From the NCBI GenBank assembly GCA_963573385.1, contig CAUYLG010026860.1, forward strand, positions 62,001 to 126,000: a stretch of 64,000 nt of DNA, written 5' to 3'. The number at the start of each line of letters is the position of its first letter. The stretch's first letter is position 1. The notes under the pieces are model-generated. The model was not told the origin of the DNA. It did not search any database and was given only the letters and a program-made list of their open reading frames with translations. This DNA comes from Cacajao melanocephalus. Its lineage: Eukaryota; Chordata; Mammalia; Primates; Pitheciidae. Shown here one piece after another: positions 51,201-63,980 of the stretch. The translations under genes were made by a program, and so were the position numbers.

Positions 51201-52974
51201 CAAGAAGGGCCCTCGCACTCCCAGCCCAGGGCTCCTTCCTTGGCATCTCCTCCTCTCAGGGCTTAGGAGGTAGGTGGGAATATACCAAGAAGAACTCTAC
51301 CATTTTGGCCATCCATGTTACGTGGCTAAACCCCTCACACACACCTCTATTCCTCCTTCCTCCCAAAGAGGCACTAAACCCCACAGACCCACCCAGCCCT
51401 TCTCACTGGAAGTACACTACATATTCTAAAAATGTCCTTAGAGAGCCTGACCCTTAAGCCCACCGCTTTTCATGACATCAACACAAAGCAGCTATTATTG
51501 GCACCATTTAGGACAATTAGAACTCAGAGAGCCTGTGAGACAGTGGCCAGGGGATGAAAACGCCAGGTCCCTCAAGGGCCCACAATGCCTGCGTCGGCCC
51601 ATCTCTCCCTCTTCCCACAGCAGAAGCACCCTCTACTGTCTCAGCCACACCAGACATCAACTAAAACGCTCCTCCCTGGGCATGGCGTTCCTTCCGAAGC
51701 GTGAAGCTCTATGTAAAGAATGACCTAGATTTTTTGGATGAGCAACCGAAGTCTATAAATGTCTAACCAAGTGCATGAATTGCCTAAAGTGAGAAAGAGC
51801 TTTTAGCTGTATTGTCTCTGCTGAGCAAGACAGCTGGCCTTCCTTGGGGATTGCAGTCTCGATCTGGATTTGTCATGTCTGAAGAATCATGAGTCTGAGA
51901 AGTCAGGAGGGAAGCTGGTCCTCTTCAGTTCTGCAAATTGGACACAATTCTGTGAGTGGGGTTTGAGGACTGGGGCTAGCAAATAAACGCAAGGGCAGGG
52001 AGGAGGTACTGCAAGTCCTGGGTAGACCGCGAGTGAGCTGACTCTGGGACAACGCCATGACTTCAGACTCTAAGAGCATTTGTTGAAGTTACTGCCAACT
52101 GAATATACCCAGTGGCTACTACTTCTGGGCCCCATTAAACTCTCTAGGAACAACTGAATTATCTAGCTGGGTAGTTGTGCTACAGTTTGATTCTTTGGTG
52201 AGCTGCCATGTCTACAACCCCGTGGCTCACAGACACTGACCATTCCCATGCAGCACTATAGGAATGAGCCAGGCAAGAGAAGGAGCAGTGGGCCTCTGTC
52301 CTGGCTTCCCAGAGGGACACAGAGAGCTGCCAGCAGCTTGCTGGGAGGAGGGCTGGCAAAGGGCCAGTGGGCCCAAAGAAAAAGAAACAAACAAACTGGG
52401 AAGAAAATCTGGGGCAGGCTCTTACCTTGCTCACTGGAGCATATTTCTATCATGTCATTTTTGTCTGTTAAATTCTCGGCCTTTTTTGCATATTTTCAGA
52501 CATATCCAATAGGCACTAAGAAGCAACTTGGGGAACTTCTCAAATACTACACAATAAAATAATATAAGGCTCATCTGAGAATTACTGGTTAGCCATGACC
52601 TCAGCCTTTCTCAGAAAATTTTTCTCAATGAGTGACTTGGTCCTATCAGACCCACAAGCCTAAATAATAGGTAACCACATTCCAGTGCATAACGAAATGG
52701 TGGCAAACAGTGTATGCTGACATAAAACAGAAATCCATTAACCACTGTAAAGTACACTTTTCACCAGAAAAACTGTCCTTTAATCGCTTATAATTCTCTG
52801 CAAAGAACAGTCTTGCACAAAAAAAAATCACATCACCATGTAGGGTAAAAGCAACTGAACAAAGTCTTCTGAAATCAGATACAAATTATTCTGGAAGTTT
52901 CCTCTCCACTTCTTGGATTGTGGTTAGGATTAGATGATGTTTGATTAAATATATAAAAATTCTTAGTAAACTTT

Positions 52975-53088
52975 GAAGCGCTATAACAGTGATGAATTAT
53001 TCTTATTTCTTTTGCTAGATTTAAGCACTGTGAAGCACTGCAACAGTGATGAATTATTCTTACTTCTCTTGCTATATTTAAGCACTAT
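52975..53088. repeat. 57-bp tandem duplication
   Basis: Two adjacent copies of 57 bases (52975-53031 and 53032-53088), both holding AACAGTGATGAATTATTCTT and ending TTTAAGCACT, with about seven differences (near 88% identity). No repeat family recognised in the unit. Confidence 0.88.
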
Positions 53089-53264
53089 TTTCTTTTCTCT
53101 GTTCTGGTTCATCCTTGGATATTCCAGACTGGGACCATGACATTTTGTCACTTAACGATAACCACCACTCAAGGAGTGCCTACTGTGGTTCATCACTCTG
53201 TGCCAGCAAGACTGAACTTGGTTTCCCTCAAGCATGGGGTCCTCCTTGGCAGTTAGTTGGTGGC

Positions 53265-53653
53265 TGTGTTAGTCTGTTCTTATACTGCTATAAAGAAAAT
53301 ATAACTTATAAAGAAAGGAGGTTTAATTGGGTCCTACAGGCAGAATAGGACACATAGTAGCATTTGCTTCTGGGAAGCCCTCAGGAAGCTTACAATCATG
53401 GTAGATGGCAAAAAAGCAGGCATGCCACGTGGTGAAAGCAGGAACAAGAGGGAGATGGGGGAAGCGCCAAGTCACACACTTTTAATGACCAGATCTCAGG
53501 AGAACTCACCATCATGGGGACAGTACCAAGAGGATGGTACTAAACCATTCATGAGAAACTTACACCGTGATCCAGCCATCTCCCACCAGGCCCCACCTCC
53601 AACATTACATTTCAACGTAAGATCTGGGCAGGAACAACATCCAAACTGTATCA
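53265..53653 (-). mobile_element. MaLR solo LTR (MST/THE1 type), antisense
   Basis: Reverse complement starts TGATACAGTTTGGATG and ends AAGAACAGACTAACACA. Landmarks GTTTAATTGGGTCC, CTTACAATCATGG and CCATCTCCCACCAGGCCCC are those of the reversed LTR. Perfect 5-base target duplication GTGGC at 53260-53264 and 53654-53658. No internal part. Confidence 0.88.
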
Positions 53654-53852
53654 GTGGCCTTCCATGCTTCCTTTCAATCCTAGGTTTTAAGTGCATTCCC
53701 CCAGCCCCAGAACCCTCAAGACAATCTTAGAGTTTACAGAGATGCTAGAGAGAAGAGTGCAGGAGGACCTGGAGAGCCACTCTGAAAGCGAGAATTGCAA
53801 CGTGAGTCAAGAATCTCTTACTACCTGAAAGAAAGAAACTGGTCTCTATTCA

Positions 53853-54191
<339 letters not shown>

Positions 54192-54354
54192 CTAAGTCAT
54201 GAACTGATGTGTTGTATCACTGTCCTACAGAAACAGTCAAAATACAACATTGAAACTCACAATTATTGGAAGATGTGGGAGACCAGGAGAAATATTTGGG
54301 ATTGTTGGAAAAAATGAACTACATTCAAGGTTTAGCCACCCCCTGCTTCTCTTT

Positions 54355-54570
54355 TTGCTAACATACCTGGAGTACTTCCTGTATACCAGACACGGTTTCA
54401 AGAGAGCTTTTACGTATATTAACCCTGTGAGATAGGTACTTTTATTGCCATCTGACAGATGAAGAAACTTAAGCAAGGATGTAAGGTAATTTGTCCAAGT
54501 TTACAGGGCTAGTAAGTGGTAGACCTAAGATTCAAACCCAGGCTGCTTGACTCTGGGATGGCCCTCATTG
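54355..54570 (+). repeat. MIR
   Basis: GTACTTCCTGTATACCAGAC, TTAACCCTGTGAGATAGGTAC, CATCTGACAGATGAAGAAAC, then GCTAGTAAGTGGTAGACC and ATTCAAACCCAGGCTG: a near-complete MIR. Confidence 0.85.
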
Positions 54571-54839
54571 TTTCTGAGCCTCAATTTGCTCTTTGCAGAA
54601 TGACAGCTTGATAATGTCCTACCCTCACCCCTCCCAGCAGAAAGAGAATCCAGAGATCACTCAAGGTAAGAAAAGAGTATTAATAACCTTTGAGGAGAAC
54701 AACGTTCTGAACTGAGCTCACACCACTGATGTCTGGTTAACTTGTGGGTCCCAAATAGTTAGGCTGCCTGACGACTGTCACATAGGCACATGAAACCCTC
54801 ACCCTGGTGCTGAAGTACTAATAACCTGTATTTATCAGC

Positions 54840-55010
54840 GTTTTATGAATGACCACTCTCTCCTTGCACGTTGTCTCCTCTGAGCTTCACAACTCAGAGA
54901 TGGGTATTATTTGCATTATTTTATAGGAGAGGGAACAGAGTAAGGTGGTATGACCTGGCTAAAGTCATCTATCTTATGAGTGAGTGCTGTGACTTGAGTT
55001 CCAGTGTACT
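54840..55010 (+). repeat. MIR-like fragment
   Basis: CTGAGCTTCACAACTCAGAG, TGGGTATTATTTGCATTATTTTATAGG and GACCTGGCTAAAGTCATC resemble the MIR core, diverged. Confidence 0.5.
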
Positions 55011-55149
55011 GAGGTAAACCCTGCCCTTTCCACCAGATACCACTGCCTCTCACCCTGACAGGTGTAAAGATAAAAAGCACATCCTCTACCTGGGTATTGA
55101 GGGTTTCCAGAGCTGGCCTGCATGCTAAATGAGAATACAATAAATGCCA

Positions 55150-55330
55150 CCAATACGGAGCCATCTACCACGTGCCAAGAGTGGACCAGGCCATGTTACA
55201 GATATGCTCTCAATTTTTGCTACAACTCTGCATGATAGATGTTTTGTTTCATGCATGAAGAAACAGACTCGAGAGGTAAAAATAACTAGTCAATGTCCCA
55301 CAGCTAGGAAGTGGCAAGGAGATGCTACAA
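55150..55330 (+). repeat. MIR-like fragment
   Basis: ATCTACCACGTGCCAAGAG, ACAACTCTGCATGATAGATG and CATGAAGAAACAGACTCGAG...CACAGCTAGGAAGTGGCAAG follow MIR order. Next to the preceding fragment. Confidence 0.6.
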
Positions 55331-55418
55331 ATTATCATCCTGGTTATTTTATCATTATAATTCAAGGTTTTAAAGTTATTCATATCTACCATAGTCCTGC
55401 ATTGCCTTTTGTTTTTAC

Positions 55419-55730
<312 letters not shown>

Positions 55731-56510
55731 TAAATGGGAATCCTTTAAGAGTAAGTAAAAGAGTTGTATCTATTTTCTGTCCATTCCCTACCAATTCTGG
55801 TTTTCTGCTGTACACACTACACTGGGGCCAGTTCCTTCATTTAAGTCAAAGCATGTAAGAACAGACATTGACTAACAACTACTGATAAACATAAAACAGT
55901 AACTGGGCACTGAATACGAAGAAAGGGTAAAATGCATTTGGAAGGGAAAAAGAGCTAAGGATGATTTTTATCTCCAGGATCTGGAGACCTGGGGGCATGT
56001 GGGAAGGTGTTGATGAGGAAATTAAGACAGTTTTCAAGGAAATAAAAGGGTAAAAAGAGGAGGCAAGAAATTATAAGGAGAAAGCAGGGACTAAGATTTA
56101 GACTGTCCATTTAACCTATGTTAATGTCTCTGGCATTTAATTCCATTTACAGATCTAGGCAGAGCAGCTCCTTGCCACATGGTGACAATCAGATGAGTCG
56201 GGGATTCCTATATATCTTTAAGGATCCTGAATTTTAAGGTCATTGTGCAATAGAACAAGGAGTCCTTAAGTAAAGAAAACTTAGGTTAAAATTTAAAAAG
56301 CCTTGTTAGGTTTTTGTTTTATTTAGATTTTAAATGTATCTATTGAAAAGTTCATATGTTTCAGGCCTAAAAAGGGGCCATCCTTGAAGGAGCTGATATT
56401 CTGAGTTTCCTTAGGACCTAACAGGTTGATTCTAGGATTTCTCATATTTGCAGTGTCCTGCTCAATTACTCAACAACTCCCTGGTTTGCTTCTGGGAGAC
56501 TGCTCTGAGT

Positions 56511-56535
56511 AGAGCAGAGCAGAGCAGAGCAGAGC
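56511..56535. repeat. (AGAGC)5 minisatellite
   Basis: Five perfect copies of the pentamer AGAGC. Confidence 0.9.
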
Positions 56536-56609
56536 ATTGAGACAATGCTGAGGGCTGAGCAACCAACCCCACACACAGGCACCAGAAAAACCACCAGGCA
56601 ACCCTGACT

Positions 56610-56770
56610 TACATTTGCATAACACTTTGTACTTTACAAAGAACTTTCATATGCATTATCTCGTTTGACCATCACAGCCACCTTGTGAGGTGGGTAGGAA
56701 CTGTATCCATTTTACTCACAAAAAGGCATAAAGACAGGGCTAGTCCCCAGCCTGTCCAGCTGGCGTCTGA
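56610..56770 (+). repeat. MIR-family fragment
   Basis: AACACTTTGTACTTTACAAAG, CATTATCTCGTTTGACCATC, CACAGCCACCTTGTGAGGTGG and CATTTTACTCACAAAAAGGC follow the MIR/MIR3 pattern. Confidence 0.65.
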
Positions 56771-56810
56771 TTGATGTGACATGTGCCATGCTGGTTATTA
56801 AATATTTTGA

Positions 56811-57078
56811 AGGTTAGGTGTGGTGGCTGTAATCCCAGCACTTTGGGAGGCTGGGGTGGGAGAATCGCCTGATCTCAGGAGTTTGAGACCGGACTGGGCA
56901 ACATAGCAGGACCTCAACTGTACTAAGAATAAAGAAAAATTTAGTCAGCATGGTGGCTCATGACTATGGTCCCAGCTGCCTGGGAGGCTGAGGTAAGAGC
57001 CAGAGAGGTCAAGGCTGCAGTGAGCCATGATTGTGCCACTACACTCCAGCCTGGGCAACAGAGCAAGACCCTGTCATT
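56811..57078 (+). repeat. Old Alu, sense, with microsatellite tail
   Basis: GAAGGTTAGGTGTGGTGGC to GAGCAAGACCCTGTC, both arms, with a few bases lost near the start. The tail has become a CATA microsatellite (57080-57150). Confidence 0.88.
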
Positions 57079-57079
57079 C

Positions 57080-57150
57080 ATTCACACATACATACATACA
57101 TATATATGTATACATATGTATTCATACATACATATATGTACACACACATA
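57080..57150. repeat. (CATA)n/(TA)n microsatellite
   Basis: Tail of the Alu at 56811: ACATACATACATACATATAT and similar, imperfect. Confidence 0.85.
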
Positions 57151-57561
57151 AATATTTTGAATGCCACCCTGGATAAATCACTAACCCATGGATAATAATA
57201 CCATCAAGTGGCAGAGTTGGGATTAAAAGCTTGGCTTTTCTCATCACAAGACCAAGAGTTCTTTGCTCAAAGAGCTCTGTGATAGGTACTATGGGATTTC
57301 AGATAAGAAGAAGTAGCCTGTCCCAGCCTCATGAAGCTACAGGTGATACTACAGTACAGGGTACAGTCAGGGCCTAGAGGGAGGTAAACACTGGGGCAGT
57401 TCAGAGGAAGGGGAATGTCAGATTAGACTGGAAGAAATGGCTAAACCTTCATAAAGATGGTAGCATTTGAGATGGGCCTTGAAAGAAGGGTCAGAGTCTG
57501 ACAGACTAAGATGCAGGTGAGACTTTTCAAGACCTCCTGAGTAGCTTAACAAAAAAAGTGA

Positions 57562-57745
57562 GGCTGAGCCTGGGGTGGCAGCTCCCCCATTAAGTGCCTG
57601 TAATCCCAGCACTCTGGGAGGCCAAGATGGGAGGATCACTCGAGCCCAGGAGTTCAAGTCTGCAGTGAGCTGATACTGTCACTGCATCCCAGCTTGGGCT
57701 TCACAGAGGCAAGGTCCTGTCTCAAACAAACCAAAAAACTCACCA
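57562..57745 (+). repeat. Alu, internally deleted
   Basis: GGCTGAGCCTGGGGTGGC..., TGCCTGTAATCCCAGCACTC, GGAGTTCAAGTCTGCAGTGAGC and CAAGGTCCTGTCTC: the left-arm start joined to the right-arm end. Confidence 0.8.
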
Positions 57746-58338
57746 AACTAAAAAATAACAACAAAAGCAAAACAAAAACTGGTCTGACTGCAGTGGTGTT
57801 TACAACTAACCGATCACAACCAGTTACAGCTTTGTTTCTTCTCCACTCCCACTGCTTCGCTTGACTAGTCAAAACAAAACAGAATAACAAACAAAAAACC
57901 ACCAACAGAACCCAAAATAGACCCCAAAGCCTTACCTAATACCTACTCCATCAAGAGATCCAGGGATGGAGCACAGAATTTGCATTCTTAAAAAGCTCCC
58001 AAGGGATCAGATGATCCGTCAACTTTGATTAGGCTGATTTAGACCACTGAGTTCATCCTTGCCCTGGAGTAGATCAACAAGCTATACTAAATACCCCAAG
58101 AAGACCCTTCCAATTTCAGAAATCAGCAGTGAAGTCTTTGACCTGTTCACAGGGCAACATGCACAGGAAGTACTTAACACACAGGTGATTTGGTGCCTAC
58201 ATTACGGACTCCTTGTGGGGCTCCCTTTTAATTCTAATTTCAAAACCATGATCAGAAATCGATCTGCTGTGAGCCAAAGGGTCACAATAAAGACAATTTA
58301 TCTGGGCCACAGGGAATGTCCCTTTGTATATTTGCATA

Positions 58339-58462
58339 AAATAAAAGTTATCATCAGATATATATAGATATATATATATATGTATGTATATAGATATATA
58401 TATATATGTATGTATATATATATACACACATACACACACATATCTGATGAGAACTTTTATTT
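58339..58462. repeat. Inverted repeat around TA/CA microsatellite
   Basis: 22-base arms (58339-58360 and 58441-58462) pair with one mismatch; the left arm carries AAAAGTTATCATCAGATA, the right TATCTGATGAGAACTTTT. The 80-base spacer is TATA/TATG repeats with two copies of a 24-base unit, ending in CA repeats. A strong cruciform or hairpin candidate. Confidence 0.85.
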
Positions 58463-58639
58463 AATGCTTATATATTATATATATTTGTTAAATATATTAT
58501 TTATGGTTATAAATTTGTTAAATATTTATGTCTAGTCCTAAAAAAAATCCTAGGTTTACAAAAATATTCTCCTAAATTTCCTTCTAGAAGCCTTATTAAC
58601 TTTACATTCAGGTTAACATTATTTACAGTTAAGTAATTT

Positions 58640-58980
58640 GATTCATCTTGTTATTTATGTGTATGTTGTAAGACATAGGTCACAGTTCATTTTTCTCACA
58701 GCTGTAATTTGTTCCATCACCATTTGTTGAAACGGCACTCGCTTTCTCATTGACCTGCTCTGGTGCCTTTGCTGAGGATCATATACGTAGATTTCTTCCT
58801 AAATGTGCTATTCTGTACCACCGATATATGTCTATCCTTATATATATATATCACAGGGACTTGATTACTACAGCTTTAAAGTAAGTCCTGAAAACAGGTA
58901 GTGTATATTTTCTACTTCATTCTTTTTCAAGATTCTGGCTATTCCAGGTCCTTTCAATTCCATGTAAACTCTGGTTACAT
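58640..58980 (-). repeat. L1 ORF2-region fragment, antisense
   Basis: ATGTCTATCCTTATATATAT...ACTTGATTACTACAGCTTTA, AAGTCCTGAAAACAGGTAGTG and GATTCTGGCTATTCCAGGTCC match the reverse strand of the 3' part of L1 ORF2. Diverged and non-coding. Confidence 0.75.
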
Positions 58981-59052
58981 CATCTGAATCTCCAGACTTT
59001 TTTTTTTCAGCCTTTTCTCTCTGAGGTATTGACCTGTCTTTGACTTCACTGA

Positions 59053-59135
59053 TCTTTCCTTTCCTCCCTTCCTTCCCTCCCTCCTCCTCTTCCTCCTCCT
59101 CCTCCTGCTTCCTTCTCTCTCTCTCTCTCTCTCAC

Positions 59136-59167
<32 letters not shown>
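59053..59167. repeat. Polypyrimidine tract (CCTT, CCT, CT)n
   Basis: About 115 bases almost purely C/T on the + strand: CCTT and CCTCCT blocks then about 20 CT units. Confidence 0.92.
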
Positions 59168-59189
59168 GGCATCCATTGTAGTATTAAGC

Positions 59190-59560
59190 CCATCCAGTTA
59201 ATTTTTCTTTTTGGTATATTTTATTTTTCAGTTCTAGAATTCCATTTGGCTCCTTTAATTGTTTCAATTTCTCTGCCAAGGTCACCCATCTATTCATTTT
59301 AATTTAAATCCTCCAACATATTTATAATAGCTGCTTTAAATTCTCTATCTACTCATTCCAATATTTGTGTCATCTCTGAGTTCATTTCTATTGATCTTTT
59401 TTTTCTGGTTATGAGTCACATTTTCCTGCTTCTTTTTCTGTCTTACAATTTTTATTACATGCTGGGCATTGTGGATGCAATACTGAGAATTTGAATTATC
59501 AATATGTTTCTTTATAGAGGTATTTAATTCATGGGACCTTAGATCAATCCTGTCAAAGCT
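59190..59560 (-). repeat. Probable old L1 fragment, antisense
   Basis: TTCAGTTCTAGAATTCCATTTGG, TTAAATTCTCTATCTACTCATTCC and GTTATGAGTCACATTTTCCTGCTTC...GCTGGGCATTGTGGATG recur in antisense L1M elements. Likely continues the fragment left of the polypyrimidine tract. Confidence 0.55.
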
Positions 59561-59879
59561 CGGATTCAGGCTTCATTAAGGTGAGTCAAGATTAGCTCTT
59601 ACTCTAGGGCTAAAGTAGCCCAACTCCTGTGTTGCAGTCTTTTTCATGTCGCACCTGAATGCCCAAAGTGTTATGTCTCTCCACTTTGGCTGGCTGCAAC
59701 TGCATTATTTCCCAGACCATGAGACCTCCTTTAACTCAAAGACCCCCAGTAACGATCTGGGGTCATAGAGTCTCATCATATCCATGCATAGTTTAGTCTT
59801 TGGAAATACCTTCCCTCTTGCATGCTACCCCACAAATGCCAGCCATCCCAGAATCCCTGAACACAAACTGTTCTCTCTG

Positions 59880-60242
59880 TGCTATGGTGTGAATGTCCCT
59901 TCCAAATCTGTTGAAATTTAATATTGCCATTTTAACAGTACTAGGATGTGAGGCCTTTAAGAGGTGATTGGGTCATGAGGGGTTGACCCTCATGAATGGA
60001 TTAACTCCTTAACTTGGGAGAGGGTTAGTTATCTTGGGAGTTTGGCCCCCTTTTTCTCTCTGTCTTGCAACCTCTCTCTCTCTCTCTCTCTCCATGTGAT
60101 GCCTTCTGCCACGTTATGACATAACAAAATGTAGTCCCTCCATTTTGCACTTCCCAGCCTCCAGAATCACAAGCCAAATAAATCTCTTTATAAATTACCC
60201 TCTCTGGTATTCTGTTGCAGCAGCAGAACATGAACTAAGATA
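59880..60242 (+). mobile_element. MLT1-type MaLR solo LTR, sense
   Basis: TGCTATGGTGTGAATGTCCC, GCCTTTAAGAGGTGATTGGG, CCTCATGAATGGATTAACTCC, CAAGCCAAATAAATCTCTTT, TTCTGTTGCAGCAGCAGAAC: the MLT1 landmark order. Perfect 5-base duplication CTCTG at 59875-59879 and 60243-60247. A CT tract lies inside (about 60070-60092). Confidence 0.85.
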
Positions 60243-60255
60243 CTCTGCAAGATAA

Positions 60256-60627
<372 letters not shown>

Positions 60628-62689
60628 CCAAGAGGAGTTTTGAGTTCACCTCACGTCTTATTATTTTATCCACAATCACATGTCTGTCTTGTTTTCTGAG
60701 ACCCAAAAATAGTTGCTTCACATGTTTTGTCCAGTTTTACGGCTGTTTATAGCTGGAAAATAATTGTAATACCACTATAATTGTAATTCCACTATGGTCA
60801 AATGTGAAAGTTCCCGTTTTGATGTTTTTTTTTTAAGGGAAGTCCCAGTTCTTTGGTAGATTTAAATGTTTACCTTTTATACGTCCCACCAGAGGTAAAT
60901 AACTCATACTAGCTCTTCTATGCTTATTACTATTGAGACATACATATGCTTAACATTACTAAGAAAACAAAAAGGGAAAACCACTTATTTGTCTTCTTTT
61001 CAGGTTCTGCCACCTTATATCCTCATAGATGTTATTTCTGTATAATTTCTTAACTATTTATCTCCTCCGCACTCTCTCTAGCCTTTCTATTCCCATCTTA
61101 AAACCCAGAAACTAAACTTGAATCTAACAGCGTGCTGCACCCTAGTGTCTGGTCAGATCTTGGTCATGACAGATGCTGCTTTGTATGTCCAGCACAAAAG
61201 CCTTCCTTTAGGAAACGTTCCTTCCCCAGATTCAGTCATGTGGTTCTAGAGAGAAATGCTGGGTTATTAAATGACTCCAACCCTGTGATCACAGATAATT
61301 GATTCAAGCAGTAGCCACCTGGCCAAATCTGAACCACTCAAAGTTCTTCCCTGGCAGTTTTCTTTATTGAATGTGAGTGAAAAAACATTAAATCTCTAAT
61401 TGTGAGAGATGCATGATTTATAGCTGTTAGTGCCATGTCAAAAACAAATGATTAGCTGACAACCAGAGAGAAGTAAGTCAGAGAGAGAAGACAGAAACAT
61501 ACACAAAACATACGCAATAGTCTCCTGAAAGTATTATGTCCCTAATTTCAGGCACTCCTAAGACCTGCAGGCATCCTGTACTCTTCCTGTGTTTTAGATA
61601 TAAGAAATACCCCGTATTATTTCTAGTAAATGCCCAAAGATAGTTCTGATTGGATTTCTGTCATTGTCCTGATTAATGTTTTGAAAAATGAGAGATTTTT
61701 CAGGTCTCCTTTATTGAACATGGCATTAATATAGCTCAAATTCATGTAAAAATTTAAATCATAACACTATCTTCCAGGCTCATAGCTATTTGTGTCTCTT
61801 ATGACACCATCCTGGACATTTTTTTGACACAGCTATTCCAACAATCTTGTATCTCCATGAAGTGATTTTGTATCCTCTGGCAAGCTGCATTATTAACCTG
61901 AAAAGAAGTCATATACTAACACTTAACGAGTCTATACTAATAATGATTACTACTGTTTTTGAGCATCTACTGTGCAGTGGAATTTTAATAACATTTTACA
62001 TAAATTCTAACTTTCTATTAAGATACCTACTTCACAACAATCCAGGGAAGTATCTACTAACTTTCAGGTTGATAGAAACTCAGTCTCAGAAATATTAAGA
62101 AACTTGCTAAGGGAATTAAGTTACTATGTGTCAGCATTAGGACTGGATCTCAGAATAGAATGGAGGCATTACTCTCTTAACATGGAAAGGCTATTTCTAT
62201 TGATGCAATCTCCAATTATTTTAACTTTTGGGAAGTAAATATGTTTGGGAAGACGCATGACACTACTGACTCATGTTGAATTTACAATCTACTAAAACCT
62301 CTTGGTATTTTTCATAATAACTACAATTAATACAGTTTCCCCCCATCCAGAACATATAGGAAACACCATTTTTAAACTTAAGTGCAAGGCTTTACGTTTA
62401 TTTTTATTGAAGTCCTCTTTGTCTAAGTTCTTTGTGCTATGTTATTCACGTTCTTGAATTCTGACTTATCTAATTATACTATTTCTCACAGTGTGTCTAA
62501 CCAAAAACAGTGTTTAAATCTGATGAAAATATCCAGAGCCACTCATAAATGGTTTACCTACAGAATGACATCTGTCAATACTCATATTTATATGTATACA
62601 CTTTGAGTACGACTATAAACTAGCTTTGACTCTGTTTATCTGGATTTTCATGTAGCCTTTATTTGACCATCTAACATTTACTTTTTGAC

Positions 62690-63100
62690 TTTGCAGCAGA
62701 GCCAGTAAGTCCCCACACATACTCGCAGACCTTACCATTGTAATGTATGCCACCTCAACGTCCACCAGCCTCAGAGGTTTCTGGAAGCCCTTCACACCCC
62801 ACCTGTGTGCAGGGCAGGCCAAACGTGCTGGAAACTTAACACCTTCTAAAAGCAGCCCTCAGCCAATGACCAATGAGACTTGGTACATCAATACTCCAGC
62901 TCCTTTCCCTCAGGTAAGATCGGTCTGAAAAGAGACTTCTTTTGTGACTCCTGGAGTTGTAACTTGATAATACACCCTCCAAGAGCTGCCTTCCCTACTC
63001 CCCTACCAGTTTTTCCAGGGATCATCTTCCAAAGTAAACTATTTGTACTTAAAAATCCTTGTCTCACAATCTGCTCCTGGGAAAACTCAAACTAAGACAA
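62690..63100 (+). other. Unassigned stretch, possibly an LTR-like repeat
   Basis: The end CTGCTCCTGGGAAAACTCAAACTAAGACA resembles the end of several LTR-type repeats, but I cannot name a family and see no flanking duplication. No coding sense. Confidence 0.3.
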
Positions 63101-63308
63101 CCTTGTTAAATTTTCACCCAAAGTAAAACCACCTTTAAAATTTTTTACTATTATTCTCCATTTTGAAGGCAAGCAAACAAGACCCCCATGTGGTAAATGG
63201 CAGAATCAGTTTTAGATTCCAAACACCGCCACGTGATGTGGTCTCCATAATCTTTCCACTGCTAGCTGAGGTCAGCTGTGCCACAGTCACGGCATCTCCC
63301 TGTTCACA

Positions 63309-63332
63309 ACCGCACACGTGTGTGTGTGTGTG
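63309..63332. repeat. (TG)n microsatellite
   Basis: About ten TG units after CACACG. Confidence 0.85.
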
Positions 63333-63430
63333 ATGGGGTGGGGAGGAGAGTATCACATTCTCTCACTCACTCAACTCCAACTCCCACCTCTGACAATAGC
63401 AATAAAGATTACAAGTTTCCAGTTTTTCTG

Positions 63431-63520
63431 TTTCTTTCCTCCTTTTGTTTTCTTTTATTTTCCTTCCTTCCTTCCTTTTTCTTTCTTTTCTCTCTTTCTT
63501 TTTCCTTTCTTTTGTCTTTT
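63431..63520. repeat. Polypyrimidine tract (CCTT/CTTT)n
   Basis: About 90 bases of nearly pure C/T with CCTT and CTTT units. Confidence 0.88.
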
Positions 63521-63802
63521 TGGACACTCAGGAATTGAGTATCTCAGCGTTGAGTGGGGAATGGCCTGTGTTATCAGATGACAAGTACGTGACAAGGATG
63601 AGTTATTTTCATGATGTGTAACCAAAGTAACCATTTTCTTTATTTTCTTCTCCCTTCGTTAAAGCAGACACAGCCACTCTATTTTGCCACCTAAGAAAAT
63701 TTAAAGAAATTTCCTAAAATCCCTTTGAATTTTTTGTAATCCCAAATCATCTATTTTTCTTAGGTTTGAGGACACTTTTAATTTTAATATTTTATTAGGA
63801 AT

Positions 63803-63949
63803 CGGGTTCAGTGGCTCATGCCTGTAATCCCAATACTCTGGAAGGCTGAGGAGAGCAGATCGTTTGAGCCCAGGAGTTCAGGGCCAGCCTGAGCAACATA
63901 CACTCTGTCTCTAAAAAAAAATACGAGCGCACACACGCACGCACACGCG

Positions 63950-63980
<31 letters not shown>

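Noticed and set aside
58975..59193. Arg/Glu-rich - strand open frame
   Set aside because: Direct translation of the CT/CCT polypyrimidine tract.
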